This document shows, piece by piece, positions 54,255 through 62,454 of a stretch of DNA of 64,000 bases (position 1 is its first letter; each line of letters begins with the position of its first letter). Made by a program: the position numbers and the translations under genes. The notes under the pieces are model-generated. The model saw only the letters and a program-made list of their open reading frames with translations. It had not been told where the DNA came from and searched no databases. The DNA is from Caulobacter sp. NIBR2454 (GTDB lineage Bacteria; Pseudomonadota; Alphaproteobacteria; Caulobacterales; Caulobacteraceae), in contig NZ_CP114871.1 in the NCBI RefSeq assembly GCF_027474405.1, forward strand, positions 1,435,001-1,499,000. The letters are read 5' to 3'.

Positions 54255-54782
54255 ATGCTTCCCGAAATCGGCGCCACCGAACTCATGGTCATCGCCGCGG
54301 TCGCACTGATCGTGGTCGGACCCAAGGACCTGCCCGTGCTTCTTCGCAAGCTCGGGCAGTTCGTCGCGCGTCTGCGTGGCATGGCCAACGAATTCCGCGC
54401 CTCCTTCGATGAGATGGCCCGCCAGTCAGAGCTGGACGAGCTGCGCAAGGAAGTGGCCGCCATGCGCGCGGGCCAATTCACCAATCCCGTCCAGGAAGCT
54501 GCCGACGCGGCCAAGGACGCCAGCGTCGATCAGGTTTTCAACGACATCGACGCCAGCCTGAAGGGCAGCGACATGTCCTTCCCGCCCACCAGCTTCGCGA
54601 CCCAGAACGAGCCGGCCGCCATCGAGCCCGAGGCCCCAGCCAAGCCAAAGCGCAAGTCTGCGCCCAAGAAACCTGCCGCCGCGCCCAAGGCCGCCGCCAC
54701 GGCCCCGGTCAAGAAGGCCGCCGCCGCGCCCCGCAAGGCACCGGCCAAGGCCGCTAAAGCCCCCGCCAAGGCGAAGTCATGA
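54255..54782 (+). CDS. tatB: Sec-independent translocase subunit TatB
   Basis: 175 residues. The start MLPEIGATELMVIAAVALIVVGPKDLP carries the membrane helix with Glu and the conserved GPKDLP; the amphipathic helix follows (LLRKLGQFVARLRGMANEFR). The C-terminal half is an Ala/Pro/Lys-rich tail (KPKRKSAPKKPAAAPKAAAT), common in alphaproteobacterial TatB. Binds signal peptides with TatC. Stop overlaps the tatC start by 4 bases. Confidence 0.95.
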   Translation: MLPEIGATELMVIAAVALIVVGPKDLPVLLRKLGQFVARLRGMANEFRASFDEMARQSELDELRKEVAAMRAGQFTNPVQEAADAAKDASVDQVFNDIDASLKGSDMSFPPTSFATQNEPAAIEPEAPAKPKRKSAPKKPAAAPKAAATAPVKKAAAAPRKAPAKAAKAPAKAKS

Positions 54783-55669
54783 GCGCGGACATCGAAGACG
54801 AGATCGAGGCGTCGCGCGCGCCGCTGCTGGACCATCTGGTCGAGCTGCGCACCCGCCTGATCATCTGTGTCGTCGCGCTGTTCGTCGGTTTTGGCGTGTG
54901 CTTCGCCTTCGCCGACACGCTCTATGTCTTCCTGCTGCGCCCGTTCGAGGTCGCCGCCGGCCTGATGGCCGCGCAGAAGGCGAGCGGCGGCAAGCATGGC
55001 GCCTTCGACCTGTTCTTCGCCCTGCTGGGCTTGAAGGAAATCCCGCCCCTTGCGCCCGGCTCGCTGAAGCTGGTCTTCACCGCGCCGCTGGAATTCTTCT
55101 TCACCAAGCTCAAGCTGGCCGCCTTCGGGGCGGTTGCGATCTGCTTCCCGGTGCTGGCCTTCCAGCTGTACCGCTTCGTCGCCCCCGGCCTGTACAAAAA
55201 GGAGCGCAAGGCGTTCTTGCCGTTCCTGATGGCCTCGCCGGTGCTGTTCATGCTTGGCGCGACGCTGGTCTACTACGTCATGCTGCCCTTCGTTCTGTGG
55301 TTCTCCCTGAGCCAGCAGATCGTCGGCGCCGGCAACATCTCGGTCGAGCTGCTGCCCAAGGTGTCGGACTACTTCACCCTGGTCACCTCGCTGCTGCTCG
55401 CCTTCGGTCTCTGCTTCCAGCTGCCGGTGGTGCTGTCGCTGGCCGGGCTGGCGGGGCTGGTGAACGCCGAGATGCTGCGCACGGGGCGTCGTTACGCCAT
55501 CGTCGCCGTCTTCGTGGTCGCCGCCATCGTCACGCCGCCCGATCCGATCAGTCAGCTGATGCTCGCCATTCCGATTTGCCTTCTCTACGAAGTCTCTATC
55601 TGGTGCGTCTGGCTCATCGCCCGCAATCGGCGGATCGAGGATGAGGCGCGAGACCTCGTCGCCACCTAA
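54779..55669 (+). CDS. tatC: Sec-independent translocase subunit TatC
   Basis: 296 residues, six membrane segments. Starts with LLDHLVELRTRLIICVVALFVGF and has FQLYRFVAPGLYKKERKAFLPF and later VVAAIVTPPDPISQLMLAIPICLLYEVSIW, typical TatC signatures. Recognises the twin-arginine motif. Overlaps tatB by 4 bases; a 76-base gap precedes serS. An insertion with KASGGKHGAFDLFFALLGLKEIPPLAPG in the first periplasmic loop is long for TatC but fits alphaproteobacteria. Confidence 0.96.
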   Translation: MSADIEDEIEASRAPLLDHLVELRTRLIICVVALFVGFGVCFAFADTLYVFLLRPFEVAAGLMAAQKASGGKHGAFDLFFALLGLKEIPPLAPGSLKLVFTAPLEFFFTKLKLAAFGAVAICFPVLAFQLYRFVAPGLYKKERKAFLPFLMASPVLFMLGATLVYYVMLPFVLWFSLSQQIVGAGNISVELLPKVSDYFTLVTSLLLAFGLCFQLPVVLSLAGLAGLVNAEMLRTGRRYAIVAVFVVAAIVTPPDPISQLMLAIPICLLYEVSIWCVWLIARNRRIEDEARDLVAT

Positions 55670-55745
55670 AGAGTCGCTTCTGCGGTTGGCGCCCTGACCG
55701 ACGCGCCTTAAGGAATGCGGCTCTCCCGCCTTCCCGAGAAGACCG

Positions 55746-57260
55746 ATGCACGACATCAAGGCCATCCGCGAAAACCCTGACCTGTTTGAAAAGGCGTGGT
55801 CCGCGAAAGGCTTCTCCGGCAAGGCCGCGGAAGCCATCGCCCTCGACGCCGCCCTGCGCGCCGCCCAGAGGGCCGTTCAGGAGGCCCAGGCCAAACGCAA
55901 CGAGTCCTCCAAGCTGATCGGCGCCGCCAAGGCCAGGAAGGACGAGGCCGAAGCCGCCCGCCTGATGGCCGAGGTGGAAGCCCTCAAGGGCGTTCTCGCT
56001 CAGCAGGGTGTCATCGAGACTGGGGCCGTCGCGCAACTGCACGACCTGCTGGCCGGTCTGCCGAACATTCCGTTCGATGAGGTTCCAGAGGGTGACGACG
56101 AAGGCAGCAATGTCGAGCAAAGCAACTGGGGCGACGCTGCAAAACTGCCTGCGGGCAGGCTGAACGCCCCAAAGGACCATGTCGACTTGGGCGAGGCCCT
56201 TGGAGGCATGGACTTTGAAGCCGCCGCCCGCATGTCGGGTTCGCGGTTCGTTGTTCTTAAAGGGCAGATCGCACGTCTTGAGCGTGCGTTGGGCCAGTTC
56301 ATGCTTGACCTACAGGTCAATGAGCATGGCTACGTCGAGGTGTCGCCGCCGGTTTTGGTTCGAGAGGCGGCACTATTTGGAACGGGTCAACTACCTAAAT
56401 TCAAAGAGGACCTGTTCGCCACTCAGTTCATGGATTGGGACGAGCTGAGTTCAATTAGGGCCGAATATAGAGATCAAATAGTCCGTGATAATTCGGAGAC
56501 TATAAAGCAGCAGCTGCAGCATGCGCTTGGCGATAGAACTTCTAACGTTGATGTTCGTGCTTTTGCTGTTGGATTCATCGAGCAAAGAGCGGAAGAGCTC
56601 GTGGAGTTGCATTACGAGAGCATGAAGCGGGCCGCGCTAGCCCGAGTTCCGCAGCAACGTTGGTTGATCCCTACGGCCGAAGTCTCTCTTACCAACATTG
56701 TACGAGAGCAAATCCTCAGCGAGGAGGAACTGCCTCTACGCATGACGGCCTTGACGCCATCCTTCCGAGCCGAAGCTGGCTCGGCCGGCCGCGATACGCG
56801 CGGCATGATCCGTCAGCACCAGTTTTATAAGGTCGAACTCGTCTCGATCACTACCTCTGACAAATCCGAGGCCGAGCACCAGCGCATGACCGAATGTGCC
56901 GAAGCTGTGCTGAAGAAGTTGGAATTACCGTTCCGCACCATGCTGCTGTGCAAGGGCGACATGGGCTTTAGTGCGCGCAAGACCTACGACCTCGAGGTCT
57001 GGCTGCCCTCGCAGAACACCTTCCGCGAGATCAGCTCCTGCTCGAACTGCGGAGACTTCCAGGCGCGTCGTATGGACGCTCGCTATCGCAAGACCGGCGA
57101 GAAGGGCACGCACTTCGTCCACACCCTCAACGGCTCGGGCCTCGCCGTCGGCCGCACGCTCGTGGCCGTGCTGGAGAACTATCAGGACGAGAACGGTCGC
57201 ATCGCCATCCCGTCGGCCCTGCAGCCCTATATGGGCGGCCTTACGCACATCGGGGGCTGA
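55746..57260 (+). CDS. serS: Seryl-tRNA synthetase with an internal insertion
   Basis: 504 residues, compared with about 430 normally. The N-terminal coiled-coil arm spans about residues 30-95. Class II motifs are intact: motif 2 [30 protein letters not shown] (residues 336-365, in parts) and motif 3 [20 protein letters not shown], plus the serine site [14 protein letters not shown] and [15 protein letters not shown]. Between LPKFKEDLF and RWLIPT is an extra segment of about 79 residues (225-303), charged and helical. The DNA from about 56090 to 56960 is visibly A/T richer, with codons such as ATA, AGA, AGG and CTA that are rare elsewhere in this window; the sides are normal. It probably charges tRNA-Ser; the insertion is unusual and may come from a recombined allele. 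Confidence 0.92.
   Translation: MHDIKAIRENPDLFEKAWSAKGFSGKAAEAIALDAALRAAQRAVQEAQAKRNESSKLIGAAKARKDEAEAARLMAEVEALKGVLAQQGVIETGAVAQLHDLLAGLPNIPFDEVPEGDDEGSNVEQSNWGDAAKLPAGRLNAPKDHVDLGEALGGMDFEAAARMSGSRFVVLKGQIARLERALGQFMLDLQVNEHGYVEVSPPVLVREAALFGTGQLPKFKEDLFATQFMDWDELSSIRAEYRDQIVRDNSETIKQQLQHALGDRTSNVDVRAFAVGFIEQRAEELVELHYESMKRAALARVPQQRWLIPTAEVSLTNIVREQILSEEELPLRMTALTPSFRAEAGSAGRDTRGMIRQHQFYKVELVSITTSDKSEAEHQRMTECAEAVLKKLELPFRTMLLCKGDMGFSARKTYDLEVWLPSQNTFREISSCSNCGDFQARRMDARYRKTGEKGTHFVHTLNGSGLAVGRTLVAVLENYQDENGRIAIPSALQPYMGGLTHIGG
56418..56654 (+). other. Insertion segment within serS
   Basis: Encodes residues about 225-303, a helical, charged stretch ([36 protein letters not shown]) absent from the usual bacterial SerRS, inside the atypical-composition block. 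Exact borders are estimated from where normal SerRS motifs resume. Confidence 0.6.
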
Positions 57261-57265
57261 GCGGC

Positions 57266-58054
57266 GTGCGGATTCTGCTGACCAACGACGACGGCATCCA
57301 CGCCGAGGGCCTGCAGGCGCTGGAGCGCATCGCCCGCGCCCTGACCGACGACGTCTGGATCTGCGCGCCGGAGACCGAGCAGTCCGGCGTCGGCCGCGCC
57401 CTGTCCCTGACGTCGCCGCTGCGGGTGCGCCGGATCGAGCCGCGCAAGTTCGCCGTGGCCGGCACGCCCACGGACTGTGTCATGCTGGCGGTTCAGGACC
57501 TGATGGACGGCCCGCCGGATTTGATCCTGTCGGGCGTCAATCGCGGCCAGAACATTGGCGAGGACGTGTCCATGAGCGGCACCGTGGCCGGCGCGATCCA
57601 GGGTATGGCCCTAGGCGTTCCCGCCATCGCCATGAGCCAGGCTCTGCGCGTCTTCCACGACAGCGAGCAGGCGCTCTACGACACCGCCGTCGAGTATGCC
57701 CCTGGCATCGTCCAGAAGCTGGTCGAGATCGGCTGGCCCAAGGACGTGATCATCAACGTCAACTTCCCCGACGCGCCCGCCGATCAGGTGCATGAGGTCG
57801 AAGTGACCAAGCAGGGCTTCCGCGACGTGTCGATCATGCACGCCGAGCGCCGCACCGACCTGCGCGGTCGCGACTATTACTGGATGGGCTTTCGCAACGA
57901 GCCCTCGCGTCCGGCCGACGGCACCGATATCAAGGCGGTGTACGAGGGGCGCATCTCGGTGACGCCCCTGCACATCGATCTGACGCACCACGACACGGTC
58001 CACCAGATGAAGGGCCTGCTCGGCGGCGCCATCCCGAAAGTGAAGGCGGGCTGA
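57266..58054 (+). CDS. surE: 5'/3'-nucleotidase SurE
   Basis: 262 residues, GTG start behind GGGGGCTGAGCGGC. The signature is intact: RILLTNDDGIHAEGL, APETEQSGVGRALSLTSPL, DLILSGVNRGQNIGEDVSMSGTVAGAIQG (in parts), with metal ligands DD, S39-type Ser and Asn. SurE dephosphorylates nucleoside monophosphates in stationary-phase survival. Its stop overlaps the pcm start (TGATG), the widely conserved surE-pcm pairing. Confidence 0.95.
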   Translation: MRILLTNDDGIHAEGLQALERIARALTDDVWICAPETEQSGVGRALSLTSPLRVRRIEPRKFAVAGTPTDCVMLAVQDLMDGPPDLILSGVNRGQNIGEDVSMSGTVAGAIQGMALGVPAIAMSQALRVFHDSEQALYDTAVEYAPGIVQKLVEIGWPKDVIINVNFPDAPADQVHEVEVTKQGFRDVSIMHAERRTDLRGRDYYWMGFRNEPSRPADGTDIKAVYEGRISVTPLHIDLTHHDTVHQMKGLLGGAIPKVKAG

Positions 58055-58719
58055 TGGCCAAGGCTCCCAAGACCGACGAGTCGCCCGAAACCCAGATGGC
58101 GCGGCTCATCCTCGCCCTGCGTTCGCAGGGGGTGACCGAGCCCGGCGTCCTGAACGCTATCGAAAAGACCCCGCGCGACCTGTTCACCCCGGACCTGTTC
58201 AAGGAACGCTCGTGGGAGGACTCGGCCCTGCCGATCGCCTGCGGCCAGACGATCAGCCAGCCCTTCATCGTCGGCCTGATGACCCAGGCCCTGACCCTTG
58301 AGCCCCGGTCGCGGGTTTTGGAGATCGGCACCGGGTCCGGCTACCAGACCGCGATCCTCTCGCGCGTGGCGCGGCTGGTCTACACGGTGGAGCGCTACCG
58401 CACCCTGATGAAGGAAGCCGAGACACGCTTTGCGGTGCTCGGTCTCACCAATGTGATCACCAAATTCGGCGATGGCGGCGAGGGTTGGGCCGAACAGGCG
58501 CCTTTTGACCGCATTTTGGTCACGGCGGCGGCGCCGGATGAACCCAAGACGCTTCTCAATCAGCTCAAGCCCAATGGCGTGCTCGTCGCGCCGGTGGGCA
58601 AGGGGCCGGTCCAGAGCCTCAAGCGCTACGCCGGCGACGGGCAGGGGGGCTTCAAGGTCGAAGTCTTGTGCGACGTGCGTTTCGTCCCGCTGCTGGATGG
58701 CGTGGCGCGCGAACTCTAG
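58054..58719 (+). CDS. pcm: Protein-L-isoaspartate O-methyltransferase
   Basis: 221 residues. SAM-binding motif I is VLEIGTGSGYQTAIL, preceded by ALPIACGQTISQPFIVGLMTQAL, the diagnostic segment of Pcm, and followed by VYTVERYRTLM (motif post I). It methylates L-isoaspartyl residues so that they can revert to aspartate. Overlaps surE upstream. In the same window, an exported isoaspartyl peptidase covers the periplasmic side of the same problem. Confidence 0.96.
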   Translation: MAKAPKTDESPETQMARLILALRSQGVTEPGVLNAIEKTPRDLFTPDLFKERSWEDSALPIACGQTISQPFIVGLMTQALTLEPRSRVLEIGTGSGYQTAILSRVARLVYTVERYRTLMKEAETRFAVLGLTNVITKFGDGGEGWAEQAPFDRILVTAAAPDEPKTLLNQLKPNGVLVAPVGKGPVQSLKRYAGDGQGGFKVEVLCDVRFVPLLDGVAREL

Positions 58720-58746
58720 AGCGATTTCGTCGGCTGAAGCGGGCGC

Positions 58747-58809
58747 GAATCGCTTCGGACATATCGCCGCGCGCCTGCGACCAATTCGTCGTGCTTAACG
58801 CGGGCTTAA
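58747..58809 (+). promoter_or_regulatory. CtrA box with nearby GANTC site upstream of dipM
   Basis: TTAACGCGGGCTTAAC at 58795-58810 is a perfect TTAA-N7-TTAAC CtrA site, about 50 bases before the dipM ATG (58859). A GANTC site (GAATC, 58747-58751) lies about 45 bases upstream of it. CtrA is the cell-cycle master regulator of Caulobacter and GANTC is methylated by CcrM. Confidence 0.75.
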
Positions 58810-58858
58810 CGCTAAGGCCGCACCAGTAAGGTTGTGTGAGTTGAAGGAAGATCCAGCG

Positions 58859-60910
58859 ATGACGGAAAACAACCCCCGCAACACGCTGATCGCCGCAAGC
58901 CTTATGGCCTTGACCGCCGCGCTCGCCAGCGCGGCGACGGCCCAGACGCCTCGCTATCCGATCACCCAGGACCAGCCGCGCGGGCAGGGTCTGCGCATGC
59001 CCAAGCCCAATTTCCCGATCCGAAATCCGGCCGCCGACACGCCGGTCGCGGCGAGCGCGACACCCGCCTATGCGCCGCCTTCGACTTCTGGCTCGGGCAT
59101 CACCAGCACCCAGATTCCGGACGCCGCCCCCTCGACCGTCCGCGCGCCCATGGCTGTGACCAGCCAGACACTGGCCCCGCTCGCGCCGGCGCGTTCCGCT
59201 GAAACCGAAGCGACGGCCGCCTCCGACGGCTCCTTCGAACTGGCCCTGGCCCAGACCAGCAGCCGTCGCCGTTCCGGCTCGGCGGTGCGCGAAACCGCCT
59301 CCGAATACACCGTCAAGCGCGGCGACAATCTGGCGTCCATCGCCCGGTCGCTGGGCGTCAGCCAGGACGCCTTGGCCGAGGCCAACAGCCTGAGTTCGCC
59401 TTATCGCCTCGACGCCGGGCAGAAGCTGAAGGTGCCTGGCGCCGCGGGTCAGAGCGCCAGCTCGACCTCGGGCTCCTACACGGTCAAGCGCGGCGACACC
59501 CTGGCCACCATCGCCAAGTCGCAGGGCGTCTCCATCGAGGACATGGCCCAGGCCAATGATCTGCGCTCGCCCTATCGCCTGACCGCCGGCCAGAAGCTCA
59601 ACGTCCCGGGCGGCGGCGAAGACAGCCGTCCGTCTTCAACGCCGACCCGTACACCGTCGCGCGGCGGCGAAGTTCGCACTCACACCGTGGCGTCCGGCGA
59701 CACCCTGTTCGCCCTGGCTCGCAAGTACGACACCACCCCGGCCGCCATCGCCGAGGCCAGCGGCATTTCCGCCCGCACCGGCCTGCGCGTCGGCCAGAAG
59801 CTGACCATCCCGGGCGAGGGCGGCTCCGTCCCGACCCGCGCCGAGCCGGAAACGGCCCGTCCGGCGCCCGTGACCAGCCGCCCCAATCAGGTCCGCCCAT
59901 CGCGCGAAGAGCCCGTGGTCGACACGGCCGGGAGCGCGGACGTCGCCGGCGGCGGCCGCGTCATCACCGTCGATGGCCCGGCCAAGACCTACACCGTCAA
60001 AAGCGGCGACAATCTCGACGAGATCGCCGACCGCATGGGCATGAGCCGCCGTGAACTGGCTTCACTAAACGGTCTGAAATCCCCGTACCGCCTGACCGTC
60101 GGCCAGCGCCTGAAAGGCGAGGCGACCAAGGCCAAGGCCTATGTGGTCGAGAGCGGCGACACCCTGGCGGTGGTCGCGCAGCGCTTCGGCGTCACCACCC
60201 GAGCCCTGGCGGCCGAGAACAACCTGCGCTCCACGGCCCGGCTGCGGTCCGGTCAGCGTCTGATCCTGCCCGCTGGCTTCCGTGACCGTGGCGTCCCCAA
60301 GCCGGCCGCCTCGACGCCGGCTCCTGTCCGCTCGACGCCCGCTCCTGCTCCTGCGCCGACGACCCCGGCGCCGGTCCGCGAAGAACCCGCCGCCAACCTG
60401 CCGACCCGGCCGCAGCCCTACACCGGCACGCCCACGCGCCCGGCCCAGACCTCGCGCCCCGCCATCGTCGAGTCGGCTCCCGCCCTTAGCGAGGCCGAGA
60501 TCGTCGCCGCCGGCAAAGGCCGCTTCATCTGGCCCCTGACAGGTGAATTGCTGTCCGACTTCGGTCCGAAGGCCGGCTCGCAGCGCAATGACGGCCTGAA
60601 CATCAAGGCCGCCGCCGGTGACCCCGTACGTTCCGCCGCCGCGGGCGAGGTGGTCTATTCCGGCGATCAGGTCCCGGGCTTTGGCAATCTGGTGCTGGTC
60701 AAGCACGCGGACGGCTGGGTGACGGCCTATGCCCACCTCAGCCGCACCGATGTGAAGATGCGCCAGCAGGTCACTCAAGGTCAGCAGATCGGCCAGGCCG
60801 GCTCCACCGGCGGGGTCGCCGAACCCCAGCTGCACTTCGAAGTCCGCTACGCCCCGTCGCCGAAGGATAAGGCGCGCCCGATCAACCCGGCCCTTGTCCT
60901 GCCGCAGTAG
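58859..60910 (+). CDS. dipM: DipM-like division protein: five LysM repeats and a degenerate LytM domain
   Basis: 683 residues from the ATG at 58859 (GAAGGAAG upstream). Signal peptide ends ALASAATAQ. Five LysM peptidoglycan-binding repeats are seen (each starts YTVK/VxSGDxLxxIA and ends with YRL...GQ.L): about residues 152-197, 210-256, 276-322, 377-420 and 426-474, then a Pro/Ala-rich linker and a C-terminal LytM/M23 domain (about 540-675). The Zn ligands are not intact: the usual HxxxD is NDGLNIK, and the usual HLHFE is QLHFE. So the protein is probably a non-catalytic activator, as described for Caulobacter DipM. It localises to the division site in Caulobacter. C. crescentus DipM has four LysM repeats by my recollection. 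Confidence 0.85.
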   Translation: MTENNPRNTLIAASLMALTAALASAATAQTPRYPITQDQPRGQGLRMPKPNFPIRNPAADTPVAASATPAYAPPSTSGSGITSTQIPDAAPSTVRAPMAVTSQTLAPLAPARSAETEATAASDGSFELALAQTSSRRRSGSAVRETASEYTVKRGDNLASIARSLGVSQDALAEANSLSSPYRLDAGQKLKVPGAAGQSASSTSGSYTVKRGDTLATIAKSQGVSIEDMAQANDLRSPYRLTAGQKLNVPGGGEDSRPSSTPTRTPSRGGEVRTHTVASGDTLFALARKYDTTPAAIAEASGISARTGLRVGQKLTIPGEGGSVPTRAEPETARPAPVTSRPNQVRPSREEPVVDTAGSADVAGGGRVITVDGPAKTYTVKSGDNLDEIADRMGMSRRELASLNGLKSPYRLTVGQRLKGEATKAKAYVVESGDTLAVVAQRFGVTTRALAAENNLRSTARLRSGQRLILPAGFRDRGVPKPAASTPAPVRSTPAPAPAPTTPAPVREEPAANLPTRPQPYTGTPTRPAQTSRPAIVESAPALSEAEIVAAGKGRFIWPLTGELLSDFGPKAGSQRNDGLNIKAAAGDPVRSAAAGEVVYSGDQVPGFGNLVLVKHADGWVTAYAHLSRTDVKMRQQVTQGQQIGQAGSTGGVAEPQLHFEVRYAPSPKDKARPINPALVLPQ

Positions 60911-60919
60911 CCGGCGGGA

Positions 60920-61165
60920 TCAGTCCTCGCCGTTGCGCCAGCGCCATTCGCCGTCCGTCTTGCGACGACTGACGATGACCAGCGCGACGCTGAGGACCGT
61001 TGCGGCGAGGATGCCGACGTAAAAGGGAAAGGCCGGCGGTCGGAAGTACCAGACCGCGCCCACGGTGCTGGCCGTGTAAACCGCCAGCAGCGCCCATCCT
61101 TCCCAGGTGATGGGAAGACCGGCGCCATAACCGTACCGCTTGGGTTTGAACCACGCCTTGCTCAT
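60920..61165 (-). CDS. Small two-pass membrane protein
   Basis: 81 residues from the ATG at 61165 (the in-frame GTG at 61171 is an alternative). A positively charged start (MSKAWFKPKRYGYGAGLPITW) precedes two hydrophobic segments (GWALLAVYTASTVGAVWYF and FYVGILAATVLSVALVIV) and a charged C-terminus. No family recognised. Same direction as the following DUF815 gene; they are separated by 10 bases, so it is the downstream gene of that transcript. Confidence 0.7.
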   Translation of the reverse strand: MSKAWFKPKRYGYGAGLPITWEGWALLAVYTASTVGAVWYFRPPAFPFYVGILAATVLSVALVIVSRRKTDGEWRWRNGED

Positions 61166-61175
61166 GGACACCCCT

Positions 61176-62015
61176 CTAGTTGGTCAGCTTCACTCCAAGC
61201 TCGCCGGCCAGGTCGCGGGTGAACTGCCACGCGATGCGACCGGAGCGCGAGCCTCGCAACTGTGACCACTGCAGTGCGCGACGGTCAAGGTGCTCGACCT
61301 TCAGGCCGAAACGCTGGGCATAGCCTCGGATCGCTTCCAGATAGGTCGCCTGATCCATGGGCGGGAAGCCCAGCCACAGACCGAAGCGGTCGGAGACGCT
61401 GATCTCCTCTTCCGCGTCCTCTTGGGCGGCGATGGCGCCCCGGCCCTCCACGTGATCGCGCGGCATCAGGTGCCGGCGGTTGGAGGTGGCCACGAACATC
61501 ACGTTCTCCGGCGGACCGGCCACGCCGCCCTCCAGAGCCGACTTCAGGGCCTTGGCCGCCGCCGCGCCGTCCTCGAACGACAGGTCGTCGCACAGCACCA
61601 CGAACCGCTCGTCCCGGCCGCGCAACTGATCGAACAGGTCGGGCAGGGCGGTCACCGCGTCGCGGTCCACCTCCACCAGCTTCAGGACCGGATGCGCCTT
61701 GGCCGCCGCCATGAAGGCCGCCTTGGCCATGGAGCTCTTGCCCGTGCCCCGCACGCCCCACAGCAGTACGTCGTTGCAGGGCAGCCCCTCGGCGAAGCGC
61801 TGCAGGTTCTGCAGGAACTTCTCCTTCTGGCGATCCACGCCGACCAGCAGATCCAGCGCCATGGGATAGTCCGGCGCCGGCAGGAAGGCGCCGCTTTGCG
61901 GGTCATGGCGGAACAGCCGGGCGGCCCCGAAATCGAGATCCCTGGCCGGTTGCGGCGCCAGGCGCTCAAGGGCTTCGGCGATGCGGATGAGGATGGGCGA
62001 CAGGTCCTGGCTCAT
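61176..62015 (-). CDS. DUF815 family P-loop ATPase
   Basis: 279 residues from the ATG at 62015. Walker A is WGVRGTGKSSMAKAAF, Walker B is FVVLCDDLSFED, and the sensor segment is VMFVATSNRRHLMPRDHVE. The C-terminus has SDRFGLWLGFPPMDQATYLEAIRGYAQRFGLKV (in parts) and the LRGSRSGRIAWQF arginine. This is the AAA+-like DUF815 family, of unknown cellular role. The longer upstream frame is antisense to yajC and secD and is not coding. Confidence 0.9.
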   Translation of the reverse strand: MSQDLSPILIRIAEALERLAPQPARDLDFGAARLFRHDPQSGAFLPAPDYPMALDLLVGVDRQKEKFLQNLQRFAEGLPCNDVLLWGVRGTGKSSMAKAAFMAAAKAHPVLKLVEVDRDAVTALPDLFDQLRGRDERFVVLCDDLSFEDGAAAAKALKSALEGGVAGPPENVMFVATSNRRHLMPRDHVEGRGAIAAQEDAEEEISVSDRFGLWLGFPPMDQATYLEAIRGYAQRFGLKVEHLDRRALQWSQLRGSRSGRIAWQFTRDLAGELGVKLTN

Positions 62016-62135
62016 GCTCTGGCTATAAGCCGCCTGCCGCTCATTGCAAAAGGGCAGGCGAGCGCATAGCTTCCGCCGACCTAAAAACGGCCCCGCTCGT
62101 GAAGCGCCGGGCCCAAGAAGACAATTGGAGATGCG

Positions 62136-62435
62136 ATGAACCCGGCCGCCGGTCCCCAGGATTTCCTGATCCAGATCGCCCCGATCCTCCTGCTCGTGGT
62201 GCTGTTCTACTTCCTCATGATCCGTCCGCAGCAAAAGCGGATGAAGGAACATGCGGCCCTGCTGTCGAGCCTGAAGCGCGGCGACAATGTCGTCCTGTCC
62301 AGCGGCATCCTGGGCAAGATCGTTCGCGTCGAAGACAAGGAAGTCGGCGTCGAGATCGCCACCGGCGTCACCGTGAAGGTGGTGAAGGGCATGATCACCG
62401 AGGTTCGCACCCGCGGCGAACCGGCGAACGACTAA
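62136..62435 (+). CDS. yajC: Preprotein translocase subunit YajC
   Basis: 99 residues with one membrane helix (LIQIAPILLLVVLFYFLMIRPQQKRMKEH), then the cytosolic YajC domain (LKRGDNVVLSSGILGKIVRVEDKEVGVEI, TVKVVKGMITEVRTRG). It associates with SecDF and boosts Sec translocation. Followed by secD after 19 bases; the yajC-secD-secF order is conserved in bacteria. Confidence 0.95.
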   Translation: MNPAAGPQDFLIQIAPILLLVVLFYFLMIRPQQKRMKEHAALLSSLKRGDNVVLSSGILGKIVRVEDKEVGVEIATGVTVKVVKGMITEVRTRGEPAND

Positions 62436-62454
62436 GACGTAAAGCCCCGCCTCG

